In this document: piece by piece, positions 18,301-27,387 of the stretch
Layout: each line of letters begins with the position of its first letter
Numbering within the stretch: the first letter of the stretch is position 1
Source of the DNA: EA-27 sp964396265
Lineage (GTDB): Archaea > Thermoplasmatota > Thermoplasmata > RBG-16-68-12 > EA-27
Direction of reading: 5' to 3'
DNA length: 64,000 nucleotides
Assembly: GCA_964396265.1 (NCBI GenBank)
Contig: CAYNEM010000001.1
Span: forward strand, 1-64,000
Program-made: the position numbers and the translations under genes
The notes under the pieces: model-generated
The model's input: only the letters and a program-made list of their open reading frames with translations
Told to the model about the DNA's origin: nothing
Database searches by the model: none

Positions 18301-21300
18301 GTCGCGGACGTCTTGACTCTCCACTGGTACTCGCCCGCGGCGTCCACGGTGACGTTCACTGTGACGTTCGCCGCCACGACGGTCGCGTTGTTGTAGAAGA
18401 ACTGGTACACCTCGTCATAGTCCGTCAGCCCGTCCCCATCGGTGTCCGGGTTCGTGGGGTCCGTGCGCTTCGCGCACGCCTCGCCGCCGTCCCGCAGCCC
18501 GTCGCCGTCCGTGTCCGCGCGGTCCGGGTCCGTCGGCACCTTCCGGAACGCGATCGACGTCACGTCCACGCGCTGGAGCCCGCCCGAGTAGATGCGCAGC
18601 CGATGGTTCTCCGCGCACAGCATCGCGGCGGCGGTGAGGGTCATGGGACCGGAGGCGTACTTCCGCACCATCCCGATCTCCGTGCCGTCGACGCTCACGG
18701 TGGCGGTGGAAGGGTTGGGCGGCGGGCTGTACCCGTACGAGGTGAACTTGAAGTCGAATTGCCAGCGGCCCTCCACGGGCGCGAACCAGTCGACGTCCCA
18801 CGCCTGCCCCGGGTTCAGGGCGTGCGTGACGGCGTCGTTGTACGCGTACCGGTGCGGCTCCCCGTAGCTCGTGAGGTTGTCCGCGTCGGCGTCGACATCG
18901 ACCCACATGTAGTCGAGGGTCACCGTTGCCGCCGGGGGAAGGAGGAACTGGAGGTTCGCGTTCACGAACGCGTCTCCGTAGTCGTCGTGGAACGTCCGCG
19001 GAAGCGAGGGCCCGCCCCCGCCCGTGGCTGCCGCCCCCTGCACGAAGAGGACGTCCGTCCGCCACGTGGAGCTCGCGGTGATCGTCCCCACCGTGGTCCA
19101 TTGCACCCCGTCGAACAGCTGGACCGGCGCGGCTGCGGTGGCCACGTATGTGATGTAGGCGATCATCGACCCCGTCGGCCAAGGGAGGTTCAGGTACAGA
19201 TTAGGGGACCCGCTCCCGACTCGGGCGGTGTGCCCATCGTAGGATGTGGCGATCGTCACGTCGACGCGGACTTCGGAGCAGCGGACCTCCAGCGTGGACG
19301 CGTCGTTGTCCCGGCACCCCGCCTGGAGGGCGTCGATTTGCGTTTGGGTCCACGCCACGCCCGTGTTCGGGTTCGTGGTGTAGGTCGTGGACGTGAGCCC
19401 GTACGAGGCGGAGTTCGGACAGTTGAAGTCCGTCGCGCCCGCGTACAGGACGCCATTGGTCTTGATCAGGGTGCGGACCTTGACCGTGGAACTCGTCATC
19501 TTCCGGCACCACACGTTGACGACGACGTTCGAAACGGTCCCTCCGTTCAAGCTCACGGTTCCGAGGTTTTCGATGGAGTCCTTGACCGAACTCGCGGTGC
19601 TCTTGAGGTACGTGACATCCCCGTCGTTGGGGTCGTCGTTCAAGCAGTCCCACTCGTTCGCCTCGGTGCATCCGACGGCGGTCCACAGGACCGAGTCCCC
19701 GTTCGCGTTCGGCACGAGGGCCGTGGGGGGCGATTGGGTAACAATCGGCGGTCCCCACTCCGCGTTCGGATACACGCTCATTCCGGGCAGATGGTTGGCG
19801 CCGACATCATCGCCCGTCACCCCGACGTCCGTCTCCCAGTGCACGGGCGTGAGCGTGAACTGCGTCGTCTCGTTCAGCCGGTCCTGCGGGAGGAGGCGGA
19901 ACCACGCGTTCACGCCGGGCAGATTCGAGAATGCATCGACGTACCAGAGAGGGTCCAGCACGAATATGGCCTCGCCGGACGTGTAGTTCGACGTGCTCGT
20001 CGCGAACGCCCACACCGGCGACGGCGTGCAGACCGTGCACCGCTGGACCGTGAAGCCGGAGGAGTTGCCGTCGAACCGCAAGCGCACCATGTAGCCCGCC
20101 AGCGTGTCCGGGACGGTGACGAGGATCGTCGCGCCGGCCGTCGAGGCGTTCTTGTAGCCGAACCCTTGGTCGACCCAGCCGTCGTAAGTCCGGATGCCCG
20201 GCATGTGGTACTCGTCCTTCGCGTCGTCGGACCCGGACCCCACGTACGTCGTGTGCTTGACCGGGAGCGCGGAGAGGAAGTCGACCTGGATCGCCTTCTC
20301 GAAGCGGAGCTTGACGTTCATCCCCGCCCACGTGGGCTCCGCGTCGTAGAACAGCGTGTGCTCGAGGGTGAAGGAGAACGCGCGCCAGTTCGTCTGCGCC
20401 GGAACGGTCGTGATCGTGACCCAGCCCGCGCCGTTCCATGCGCTCACGTTCGAGTTCTGCGAGCCGTAGTACTGGACCGTGAAGATGTAGTCGTTGTATC
20501 GCTGTGCCGACGTCCGATAGAGGTTCAGGTGGAAGGTCCCGTTCGCGGTCACCTGGCGGTACACGGGATACGGCTGGGCCGGCGGCTTGTACGCGTCGAC
20601 CGCCGTGGACGCGACCGAGGATGTCGCAGGGCTCCCCCAACCTGAGGTGCCGACGCTGATGCCCGGGGTCTTCGTCGAGAAGGTCTGGTCCCCCGAGGCG
20701 CCCACGTCGACGGTGAACCGCTCCGGGCCGCCGCCGACGACCTTGAAGTCGAGGACGTATGCGCCGCGGTTCGAGCCACTGATCCATCGCACCTCAAGCC
20801 GCCAGTATCCCGCCTCGGTGGCGCCGACGTTGCACGTGATCGTCTCCGACACACCAACTCCACCTGATGTGGAAGAGCAGGACGCGGCGGTGGAGGGCTT
20901 GTACGAGTACAGGTTCAGATTGTGGGTTGGCGGCACCGTCAGCGTGGCCCGGATCTGCGCGCCTGGGAACGTGTACACCTGATAGAAGTCGAAGGAATCG
21001 CTGTACGGCGCGCTCGTGTTCACCCACGCGTCCCAGCGGCCCGGCTCGACCGGCAGGGCGGTCGCGAACGAGGAACCCGCGTCCGTCGAGGTGTTCGCGT
21101 CGTTCGGGCCTGGGAGGGTCTTGAAGGTTCGGGGCATTCCCGTCGGAAGATAGTTGTCCGTCACGATGTCGTTCAGGTTCGAGAGCGAAGCGGATCGCAC
21201 GCAATACGTGTACGTCGTATCGGGCCGCAGGCCGGTCAGGGTGACGGTGTGACTGGTTCCGTTTGTCCCTGTAAGGCGGTTGCTGCAGTACGAGAACCCG

Positions 21301-24179
21301 TAGTCGACGGTCGTGGTCGCACTCCCCGACGTCGTCCAGTTGACGATCGCGGAGTAGATGGAGACCCACGCGCCCGTCGCGGAGATCGTGATCCCCTTCG
21401 TCGTCACGTTCTGTGCGGTCGTCCGCGCCACGTCCGCGCCGTTCGCGGTGGCGGTGGAGTTGAGCTGGAACTTGTACGTGGTCGCGGTGGCAAGGCCGGT
21501 GCCGTTCACGGAGTGGACGAGGGTCGACTGGGACACGGTCGTCACGTTCTTCGGGCCCGTCCCAATCCACCTCATCACGACGGCGTTGCTCGCGAACGTG
21601 GTGTTCCACTTCGCGAGGATCGAGGTCTGGTAACGCGTGAAGGTCACATTCACGATCGCGATCGGCGGGGTGGCTATGGGGCTCACGTCGATCCCGGACT
21701 TCTCACCTGGGGAACAGACGGTGTCCAAACGCTCGAGGCGGGCGTTCGATACGCTCGACACGCACGCGTAATCGGTGCCCCCGACGAGAGCGGAGTAGGC
21801 CTGCCACTGATAGTTCGAGTTGCTTCGCAGGTTCGTGATTGCGACGGAATGGCTCGTCCCGTTGCTCCCCGTAGCGATGGATGCGAGCTTGTCGTCGAGC
21901 CCGTAGCGAACCTGCGTCGTCCCCTGGAAGTTCGTCGTCCAGTAGAACGTGACGTTGTACGCACCCCCGACGTGCGTCGCCTTGCGCAGGAGGCTGAACA
22001 TGCGCAGCCCCGTTCCAAGTGAGAAGGTGCCGCTCTCCCCGATGAGGGTGGCGTCGGCGTTAGCGGCGCTCCGCGCGCGGTAGTAGTACGTGCCCGCCTG
22101 CAGTCCCGTGAGGTTGACCTGGTGGAATGTGCCACTCGACGACGTGGCGGTCGAGGCGAGGTTGCTCTCGTTCCTCCCATACCGCACGACGGAGGTCGCG
22201 GGGACGTTCGTCGTCCACTCGATCGTCGCCTTGTCGCTCGACAGGTTTGTGGCGGTGAGGCCCGTGATTGCGACGCCCGAGAAGAAGGAGAACGTCTCCG
22301 ACAGGTACGTCGTGCCGAGCTTGATCGCGCCCGCGCGGAATTTGTACGTGTGGTTCGCGACGAGCGGCGTCAGCGTGACCTGGTACGGGGTCGCGTTGTC
22401 GTACGTGCGGTGCTCCCCGACGGACGCGATGCCCCAGTCCGTCCAGCTCGAGCTCACGGGGCTGCCCGGGGAGGCCACCGTCCACGTCACGACGGCGTTC
22501 GTGGCGGTAATCGTTGAGACCACGACATCGGAGACCGTCGGTGCGTCGCCCGCGGGAGCTCCCGGGGTGGGCGTCGGCTGCGGCGGCGGGTCGCTGGGGT
22601 CGCCCGGCGGCGGCGGATCCGGCTCGCCGTCGTCATCGTCGTCGCCACCGCCGACTCGCGTCCCTGGCGGTTCGTAGCCGCGCAGGAAGTCCACGAGGCC
22701 TTGGGCCAGTCGGGTCATCTCGGCCTGCGCCGCCGGGGTCACGACGAGGTCGTCCACGGGGTCGCCCCCGAGAGAACCGTCGAACCGCGGAAGGACCTGC
22801 TGTTCAATCTGGGCGATCGCGAGGGCCTCTTCTCGCTTCTCGATCAGATCATTCGCGTCCCCCAGGAGGCCGAGGAGGGCCGTGCGCGAGGCGCGGGCCG
22901 GAGGGGCGAAGTCGTCCCGGACGAGGCGCTTCGCATACGTCTCGATCGTCGGGAGTCTCGGGCGGTCCATGAGGGCGTCGAGGTCCGCGTGCACCTCGGA
23001 CTCGCCTTCCCTCCCGTCCGACCACGCGACGACGACGTCCCGGTCCAGTCCAATCGCGACAGCGGGCTCCGATGCAATCCCGGAGGAGGAGGACACTTGG
23101 GTGGCGGCGGTGGACGGTGTGCCGGACAGGGTGATGACGCGGCCGAACACCTGCCGGGTCCCCGTCCGATCGTCTTCCCAGGAGACCGCGACGAGACCGC
23201 GAGCGCCGACGGACGTCGCGGGAGCCCGCGCGTTGCCGACGCCGGTGGCGACCGGAGGCCCGACGACCCACGATTCGCCCGCGGTCCCGCTGTACGCACC
23301 GTGGAGGTCGAACGTCCCCAGGGAGTCGTCGCTCCAAACGAGCGTGAGGCGGTCCCCGCGGCCTGCGAGAGACACGCCCGCGGATGAGCCAACGTTGGCG
23401 GCGACGAGGTGCACGGAGGACGCGACCCCGGTCGCGAGGTTGACGGAGACGTGCGCGACCGCGGCGACGCCCTGATACTCCTCGATCCACGCGAGATGCG
23501 CGCGTCCGCCCGTCGCGACCACGGCGAGGGACAGGGCCGACCCGTTGAATCCGAGGAGCGCACGGGCATTGCGAATCGACCCGCGGTCCACGGACAGGGA
23601 CACGAGGCGGACCTGGTCGCCCGAGGCGTCCTCGTGCACGTATGCGAGCAGGAGGAGACTGGCGGTGGCCGCCAGGGCGGGAGATCGGCCCGGTCCCACG
23701 GTCGCGGCGCGGCCCCACGCGATGCCGTCATCCGAACTCGCGCGTAGGTACACCTGCGGGGGCGAGGACGCGTTCGCGCGTCCCTCCCACGCGATACCGA
23801 CGAGACCGTCGCGCGGAGCTGCCGCCAAAGAAGGAGCTGAAGCGATCAGAAAACCGTCCGCGATCGCGAAGTCGGAGGAGAACGTCCACCCGTCGTTGTC
23901 GCTCGCCTTCTGGTAGATGCCGCCGGATCCGCCGCGGGTGTCCGCCCACGCCACGTGGAGCCTGCCCGAGGGAGACCATGCGACTTCTGGCGAGGTCGAC
24001 GCGCCGTCCGCGACCGTGAGGCGACGCGTGCTCTCCTCGAAGGCCCAACCGCCCTCGTCGGGCGGCGCGGCCTGCGGCGTCACCATCTGGGAGAACGTGA
24101 CCGTGAGGAGGATCGCGGACGCGAAGACCGCGAACCCTTTGATCGCCAACGTTCCGTGTTCCCGAAGACGCCACGCCAC
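15273..24179 (-). CDS. Giant surface protein: beta-propeller, FnIII-like, Ca-binding, LamG-like and membrane regions
   Basis: The product has about 2970 residues. A hydrophobic helix at about 12-33 acts as signal or anchor. It is followed by repeated propeller-type blocks (VAWSPSGRLHVAWADTRGG and similar), a helical segment, and an acidic-proline linker around 515-550. FnIII-like repeats with A.I.WTT motifs run to about 1050, then come PPC-like beta domains. Asp-rich calcium motifs (DTDGDGL, DTDGDGALDGDE) lie near 1885-1925 and 2040-2105, a LamG/concanavalin-like domain at about 2275-2500, and several membrane helices at about 2640-2920. GTG 24179 follows GGGAGG and precedes the signal helix; the frame extends to 24317 without a clear start. 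It is probably an adhesin or cell-surface shell protein anchored at both ends. Confidence 0.85.
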   Translation of the reverse strand: MAWRLREHGTLAIKGFAVFASAILLTVTFSQMVTPQAAPPDEGGWAFEESTRRLTVADGASTSPEVAWSPSGRLHVAWADTRGGSGGIYQKASDNDGWTFSSDFAIADGFLIASAPSLAAAPRDGLVGIAWEGRANASSPPQVYLRASSDDGIAWGRAATVGPGRSPALAATASLLLLAYVHEDASGDQVRLVSLSVDRGSIRNARALLGFNGSALSLAVVATGGRAHLAWIEEYQGVAAVAHVSVNLATGVASSVHLVAANVGSSAGVSLAGRGDRLTLVWSDDSLGTFDLHGAYSGTAGESWVVGPPVATGVGNARAPATSVGARGLVAVSWEDDRTGTRQVFGRVITLSGTPSTAATQVSSSSGIASEPAVAIGLDRDVVVAWSDGREGESEVHADLDALMDRPRLPTIETYAKRLVRDDFAPPARASRTALLGLLGDANDLIEKREEALAIAQIEQQVLPRFDGSLGGDPVDDLVVTPAAQAEMTRLAQGLVDFLRGYEPPGTRVGGGDDDDDGEPDPPPPGDPSDPPPQPTPTPGAPAGDAPTVSDVVVSTITATNAVVTWTVASPGSPVSSSWTDWGIASVGEHRTYDNATPYQVTLTPLVANHTYKFRAGAIKLGTTYLSETFSFFSGVAITGLTATNLSSDKATIEWTTNVPATSVVRYGRNESNLASTATSSSGTFHQVNLTGLQAGTYYYRARSAANADATLIGESGTFSLGTGLRMFSLLRKATHVGGAYNVTFYWTTNFQGTTQVRYGLDDKLASIATGSNGTSHSVAITNLRSNSNYQWQAYSALVGGTDYACVSSVSNARLERLDTVCSPGEKSGIDVSPIATPPIAIVNVTFTRYQTSILAKWNTTFASNAVVMRWIGTGPKNVTTVSQSTLVHSVNGTGLATATTYKFQLNSTATANGADVARTTAQNVTTKGITISATGAWVSIYSAIVNWTTSGSATTTVDYGFSYCSNRLTGTNGTSHTVTLTGLRPDTTYTYCVRSASLSNLNDIVTDNYLPTGMPRTFKTLPGPNDANTSTDAGSSFATALPVEPGRWDAWVNTSAPYSDSFDFYQVYTFPGAQIRATLTVPPTHNLNLYSYKPSTAASCSSTSGGVGVSETITCNVGATEAGYWRLEVRWISGSNRGAYVLDFKVVGGGPERFTVDVGASGDQTFSTKTPGISVGTSGWGSPATSSVASTAVDAYKPPAQPYPVYRQVTANGTFHLNLYRTSAQRYNDYIFTVQYYGSQNSNVSAWNGAGWVTITTVPAQTNWRAFSFTLEHTLFYDAEPTWAGMNVKLRFEKAIQVDFLSALPVKHTTYVGSGSDDAKDEYHMPGIRTYDGWVDQGFGYKNASTAGATILVTVPDTLAGYMVRLRFDGNSSGFTVQRCTVCTPSPVWAFATSTSNYTSGEAIFVLDPLWYVDAFSNLPGVNAWFRLLPQDRLNETTQFTLTPVHWETDVGVTGDDVGANHLPGMSVYPNAEWGPPIVTQSPPTALVPNANGDSVLWTAVGCTEANEWDCLNDDPNDGDVTYLKSTASSVKDSIENLGTVSLNGGTVSNVVVNVWCRKMTSSTVKVRTLIKTNGVLYAGATDFNCPNSASYGLTSTTYTTNPNTGVAWTQTQIDALQAGCRDNDASTLEVRCSEVRVDVTIATSYDGHTARVGSGSPNLYLNLPWPTGSMIAYITYVATAAAPVQLFDGVQWTTVGTITASSTWRTDVLFVQGAAATGGGGPSLPRTFHDDYGDAFVNANLQFLLPPAATVTLDYMWVDVDADADNLTSYGEPHRYAYNDAVTHALNPGQAWDVDWFAPVEGRWQFDFKFTSYGYSPPPNPSTATVSVDGTEIGMVRKYASGPMTLTAAAMLCAENHRLRIYSGGLQRVDVTSIAFRKVPTDPDRADTDGDGLRDGGEACAKRTDPTNPDTDGDGLTDYDEVYQFFYNNATVVAANVTVNVTVDAAGEYQWRVKTSATVTQSGKPVEAVVYLDGQLKWSKKSSPTSGWTDVVAQFDANLPKGLHSLQVQRSTATGTVTLKLVNVTKPRFTNALFWDTDRDALGDGDELLGHTGWMLSPTKIDTDGDGALDGDEVRTMHTDPLLPDTDYDGYKDHWDLDPLHDLVVQLRIRSFSVEGDTGCTPGPCRYWARAHVNVNWTNSSDVEDTDQNGNAYLETQHLLSVNVPDNATATVKIQVYANNQLNGREIDVASGTPKTYTTTVVLTDPDRYGQGTLGDETKHAFVMFDIRVFRVGKANTLLLAPNDWSTLSNGTVDGEPTGLHRFVGENRFVFVLLNVTDGHGDLVSYDLETRTSEGNLADLSGNGLDAYHIGDVPEAGRFGRGVRFDGSTSQVWNGDDATLNDVNDALTVSFWIRPDVDYGGGTTTGWRWSFGRQDLWRLGYYENVGTSFHGLRFEVKDTGGTVRAVERAYSLYAGRWVHLAATLTHKENFGGSTWSDLDLYADGVRIWSQTVSPYVSAMDGTTSLYLGYDTAGGGRLKGIVDEFRLYKTALSQDRVRGLAWFLHGANNVIVPRGVFFDSKLFASLNDTWSESSPLNGASVNANDNNGTAHLNARVIQMVITKNATLAQAWKILDLARTNTTGVVSAFPLFVANEFYTLGLAKEVRDLTANVVVENSGNVSAPPPSPTQWQLFWNTITGIAGSAWNALAAVGAFFQGIGEWLVDAFVGVFIGLVTGNWTYFQDNVLDPLVETFLAFVEWLKQHVLNFITGVISGLVDGVAASVQGSFGGVTAQLQTGIVDSPGTPEGNKALIAAGSAIMLLVSIFALIPVLIRAVEGFLLFMSAGLSWLISKITSQAVANFIVKALAWTALSLLLTATLGEVSVAAGWIGQATVDFFSAAADVTAVSAGILEAAVKTYETLHAKIDREITATKRWLGFGLALFGMILALLGANIKKGLSLIAIDFAGLLFAIAGFAIYLTGSRPMEMKGLDLLSSYSLIMEQLVAYGSAPLIGAQIGIHAAKGDYSG

Positions 24180-24267
24180 TTGTCCTGCCCTCCCCACGGA
24201 TGTTGCCTCGGTATCCAAGCGAATGCCCCCAAGCCCTTCTCGGGCCGGGGGCGCATGGCGGGCTCGG

Positions 24268-24311
24268 CAAATAAGGGCTTTGGCGGGGGGTGCGTGAAAC
24301 TGCCGCCAAAG
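24268..24311 (-). promoter_or_regulatory. TATA box and inverted repeat before the giant gene
   Basis: On the minus strand CTTATTTG (24275-24268) is a TATA-like box about 90 bases before the chosen start. Immediately upstream, ctttggcgg (24278-24286) and ccgccaaag (24303-24311) form a perfect 9-base inverted repeat with a 16-base spacer. Each arm contains the window's recurring heptamer. The position next to the TATA box suits an operator, though a hairpin is also possible. The rest of 24318-24556 shows nothing. Confidence 0.45.
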
Positions 24312-24556
24312 GAGCACTCTTCATGCCATTCGATGACGCCGGCCGCACCGGTAGACCCGGACCTGAAGCCGTACGTCCCTGGGCTCCCTGTCAACCATCG
24401 CCGAGATGGATCGGATTCAACGTGGCTGTCTTCGCCGGCGACAACGCACCCATGCGGCTTGCGAATCATACCCCACTCCTAGGGTGGTGGGGGATGATGA
24501 CGGGCGGCCTGCCGACTGTCCTCCAAAGCGAGTTGGTTCCGCGTGAATCCTAACGC

Positions 24557-25897
24557 CTAAGTTTGGACCGCGCTTCGCTCGGACCCCACTAGGCTTGGTG
24601 TCGTTCTGTTTCGCTGCTGGAGACTCATCCATCCGCCGAGAACAGGCCAGAGATCGGGCCCCGCTGACAGGGCGTCGGCGACGAGGCGCCGAGCGGCCCG
24701 TCGGGAAAGGCGGTCGGTCAATTCGTCCATCTGAGGCTCGATGTCCGTTGTCCCTTCGATCATGTCAATCGTGACTCTTCCCCCGCGCGGCCGTTCTTCC
24801 TTGACAAGCTTCTTCACTTCGTCTGAAACCCGGTCCGTAGAAATAATCGTTCCGAAATCGCCACCATACCTCTGGACACGGAACAAGAACTTGACTGCAT
24901 CGCCGGACCCGAACTCCCGATCCTTCAACTCGAAGAAGATCCTAAGTCCCCACAAGTCTAACATGATGTCTATCTCGTCTTCTCCGGCTGCGGCGTTCCA
25001 AGAGATTTGGCCGCGGCCGACGCCTGACGCGATCAATAAGTCGGTGACCCAAATGGTCATCCAGCGGCTCTTCGCGAGCAGGGCTTCGGCTTCTGTGGTC
25101 AGCACAAGAATTTCCTGCAATAACTCCTCGCCAAAGGGCCGTTCACACACGCTACATCGAAGGCGAGAAGAAACTCCGGTCTCGACATCCAGCCGATCAG
25201 TAACAGAGCAGATTGTGTGCGAATCCTGACGGCATGAAACGATGTATTCCTTGCGCAGAAGACCCGAATCGAGCAACGGTTGGGTGACCTCTGGACCGAT
25301 CCCTAAAGTTGCGTCCATGGCACGCGCCTTTCCTCTAACTTGGGCAAGGCCCAGCAGGAAAGCCCTCTTTTCGTGATTCGAGACTAGCTGCGCCCAGCGC
25401 GATTCGATCGCCGAATACACAGGAATGTTCGTCGAGAGCTCCGCTCCCTTGAAGAAACGCCGCCGGCTCGCCCGAGAGAGTTCTGGGGCGACATTGGCCC
25501 AGGTGAAGTCCATGCCGCGGACACGCCTGCCATCCAGCCCCTCCCTTGCCGCTGCCTCCACCCTCGCACAGAAGTCCTCGATTCGCGAAGCAACGGCATG
25601 ATGTCGGATCTCCCACACAATCAAGTTCGACCCGAATCGCTGCAAGACGTGAGCATGCTGGTCGGAGAAGAAGAGTTCTCCGACGACATAAACCTCCCCC
25701 GCTGTGAATCCCTCACTCGGGAAAAGATTGTCGATCTTCAAGGAAGTGATTTCAACGCTCGCGCTTTGAGCAGCAGCCCGCAGCATCGACCGCATGACCC
25801 CGCTGTAGCCCGCGGACTCTAGACCCTGCACTATGACGTCAATCTCACCCTGTTCTCTCAATTCCGCAATGGCTTGACGCCCCTCCAACACAAACAT
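24557..25897 (-). CDS. Predicted restriction-endonuclease-like protein with zinc-binding region
   Basis: The protein has 446 residues. The C-terminal third has a PD-(D/E)XK-like core: EDEIDIML, then RIFFELKDREFG and FLFRVQRYGG (about 300-345), the pattern seen in Mrr-like and related nucleases. Before it a four-Cys set (SCRQDSHTIC, then RCSVCERPFG, about 223-250) probably binds zinc. The N-terminal 200 residues are not recognised. A TATA box at 25921-25928 puts transcription start at or just before ATG 25897, so the gene is leaderless. Codon use is much less GC-rich than core genes. Position between the giant gene and Kiwa suggests a defence or DNA-processing role. The family is not identified. 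Confidence 0.65.
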   Translation of the reverse strand: MFVLEGRQAIAELREQGEIDVIVQGLESAGYSGVMRSMLRAAAQSASVEITSLKIDNLFPSEGFTAGEVYVVGELFFSDQHAHVLQRFGSNLIVWEIRHHAVASRIEDFCARVEAAAREGLDGRRVRGMDFTWANVAPELSRASRRRFFKGAELSTNIPVYSAIESRWAQLVSNHEKRAFLLGLAQVRGKARAMDATLGIGPEVTQPLLDSGLLRKEYIVSCRQDSHTICSVTDRLDVETGVSSRLRCSVCERPFGEELLQEILVLTTEAEALLAKSRWMTIWVTDLLIASGVGRGQISWNAAAGEDEIDIMLDLWGLRIFFELKDREFGSGDAVKFLFRVQRYGGDFGTIISTDRVSDEVKKLVKEERPRGGRVTIDMIEGTTDIEPQMDELTDRLSRRAARRLVADALSAGPDLWPVLGGWMSLQQRNRTTPSLVGSERSAVQT

Positions 25898-25920
25898 GGC
25901 TTATGCAGAATCGTTGCGGG

Positions 25921-25928
25921 ATATATAA
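25921..25928 (-). promoter_or_regulatory. TATA box of the nuclease-like gene
   Basis: TTATATAT on the minus strand lies 24-31 bases before ATG 25897, so the transcript should begin at the start codon. Confidence 0.65.
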
Positions 25929-26052
25929 GAACTTAGCTGGAGTGCAGCATGGGTGGCTTACGGTGACAAGTGGTTCACCAAGGGTCAACAGTTTCACTGC
26001 TCCTACGAGCAGGCTTATTAGGCGACGAGGTGTCCACGGCTGGGCGATCTCG

Positions 26053-26337
26053 ATGGCGCGGAACTTCATAGCCGAAGTGGAGAATCCGGTTGAGAGCTTT
26101 CCGCGAATCAAGCAATGGGCGGCGGCGAACGGCTACGAACTCAGGGGGACCGCAGCAAGCGGCTCGTTCAATGGGACACCTCCGGGCCTTCTGGCAGCCC
26201 TCGTCATCGGCGAGATCTCGGGGACGTACTCTATGGACGGTAACCGTGTTCACGTGAAGGTGAGCAAGGATCTGCCTCCTGAACAGGTCGGCGACGCCCT
26301 CGGCACGCACGGGCTTAGGCTCGTGAGGTCATACTGA
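26053..26337 (+). CDS. Small conserved-looking protein of unknown function
   Basis: The product has 94 residues from ATG 26053. It reads ARNFIAEVENPVESFPRIKQ, then GSFNGTPPGLLAALVIGEIS and GTYSMDGNRVHVKVSKDLP, an alpha-beta fold of strands ending in an amphipathic helix. No family is recognised. The frame is open back to 25903 but the upstream part does not look like protein. A CTTATTAG box (about 26016-26022) sits about 30 bases before the chosen ATG, which supports it. It is a single gene convergent with Kiwa. The short repeat-free C-terminus suggests it is intact. Confidence 0.6.
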   Translation: MARNFIAEVENPVESFPRIKQWAAANGYELRGTAASGSFNGTPPGLLAALVIGEISGTYSMDGNRVHVKVSKDLPPEQVGDALGTHGLRLVRSY

Positions 26338-26454
26338 AATCTCGAATCGCCGGCTTCGTTTCAAGTGGTTCGAAGTCCAGGCGATTAGTTTGCGTATCCG
26401 GCCAACATGGGAACGGCGGTGTCGCTGGGCCCGTTATCTGCTCAGGATCCACGG

Positions 26455-27387
26455 CTAGCGTGGTTCCTTCGAATGAGCTCCATATTCCTGCCCTGTCCAT
26501 TCTCCGCTAAAGAAGTCCTCATCGAGAAGTTTGAGATATTCTCGAGCACGTTGAGATGTGTCGATAATGGCGTGCCCGTCAGCGTCAAACTCGAGATCAA
26601 GATTGCGTCGCTTTGCAGCCGCGGCGATGTCTTTGGGCTTCAATTTCTTGAGGAGTTCGGGGCGGCTCAGGACTTTGAATAGCTTCTTCCTCTTGTAAGG
26701 GTCGGTCATGCAAAGCGCCACCAACGGTGCAGGATCGTCCACTAAGCCGAGTTTGCCGAGGTCATCCGCGTGGCCCTGCACGAACGAGACCATCACCTCA
26801 TTGTGGTCGAAAATCGACTCGAACGCCGCGGCGGAGCTGAGGATATAGACGCCCGTCGGGGAACTGACGCAGTCAATTGTTGTGTCGAGCGCGGCCGCTG
26901 TGCCTTTGAGTTTTGTGAAGGTCCCGTCCTCCCCCAGGAGAGCTATGAACTTGCTCTGTTGCAGGAGCTTGGTGGCGCTATACTTCTTGAACGCTACAAC
27001 ACCCTTGGTGATGCGAATTGCATAGGCTCGAAGCGAGTCCACATCACCGAGTGAGAAGGCAGGCAAATTGCTTCGTCCCATTTCCTCGAGGAGGTAGCCA
27101 AGCCGTGGCACATTCTCGATCTCCTCACATAGGATGGACTCGGTGTCCGGCTGCAGCAAGGGTTCGTATTCGAGGAGGCTCAGATCTTCGTGGGCGAGCT
27201 TGCGTTCGAGAGTGTACTGCACGTTTTCTAGGAAGAACCTGCCGACATCCTTGCCTATACTTGCGCGAACGATTTGAGGCAGCTCATCATCGTCGGAGGC
27301 TATGATCATGAAGAGTTCGATTCCCTCGGGCCGTGCGTCCTGCACCTTGTCGAGGATATTCTGGATTGCGCGGCGTGTGTATGTCAT
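26455..27387 (-). CDS. kwaB: KwaB-like DUF4868 protein (Kiwa antiphage system)
   Basis: The product has 310 residues from ATG 27387, close to the usual KwaB length. The body matches DUF4868: an N-terminal alpha-beta part, the strand KGVVAFKKYSATKLLQQSKF, and the C-terminal block YILSSAAAFESIFDHNEVMV and LCMTDPYKRKKLFKVLSRPE. In characterised Kiwa, KwaB is the cytoplasmic DNA-binding effector that acts with the membrane protein KwaA. Here its ATG overlaps the kwaA stop as ATGA, so the pair is translationally coupled. The alternative start at 27405 would lengthen the overlap. Low GC compared with the core supports transfer. Family assignment is by pattern, without a search. Confidence 0.72.
   Translation of the reverse strand: MTYTRRAIQNILDKVQDARPEGIELFMIIASDDDELPQIVRASIGKDVGRFFLENVQYTLERKLAHEDLSLLEYEPLLQPDTESILCEEIENVPRLGYLLEEMGRSNLPAFSLGDVDSLRAYAIRITKGVVAFKKYSATKLLQQSKFIALLGEDGTFTKLKGTAAALDTTIDCVSSPTGVYILSSAAAFESIFDHNEVMVSFVQGHADDLGKLGLVDDPAPLVALCMTDPYKRKKLFKVLSRPELLKKLKPKDIAAAAKRRNLDLEFDADGHAIIDTSQRAREYLKLLDEDFFSGEWTGQEYGAHSKEPR

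Noticed and set aside
17940..20645. Long plus-strand open frame (about 900 codons), and another at 20922-22022, opposite the giant gene
   Set aside because: Both are antisense to the giant gene, with Arg/Val/His-rich shadow composition typical of high-GC codon periodicity and no domain.
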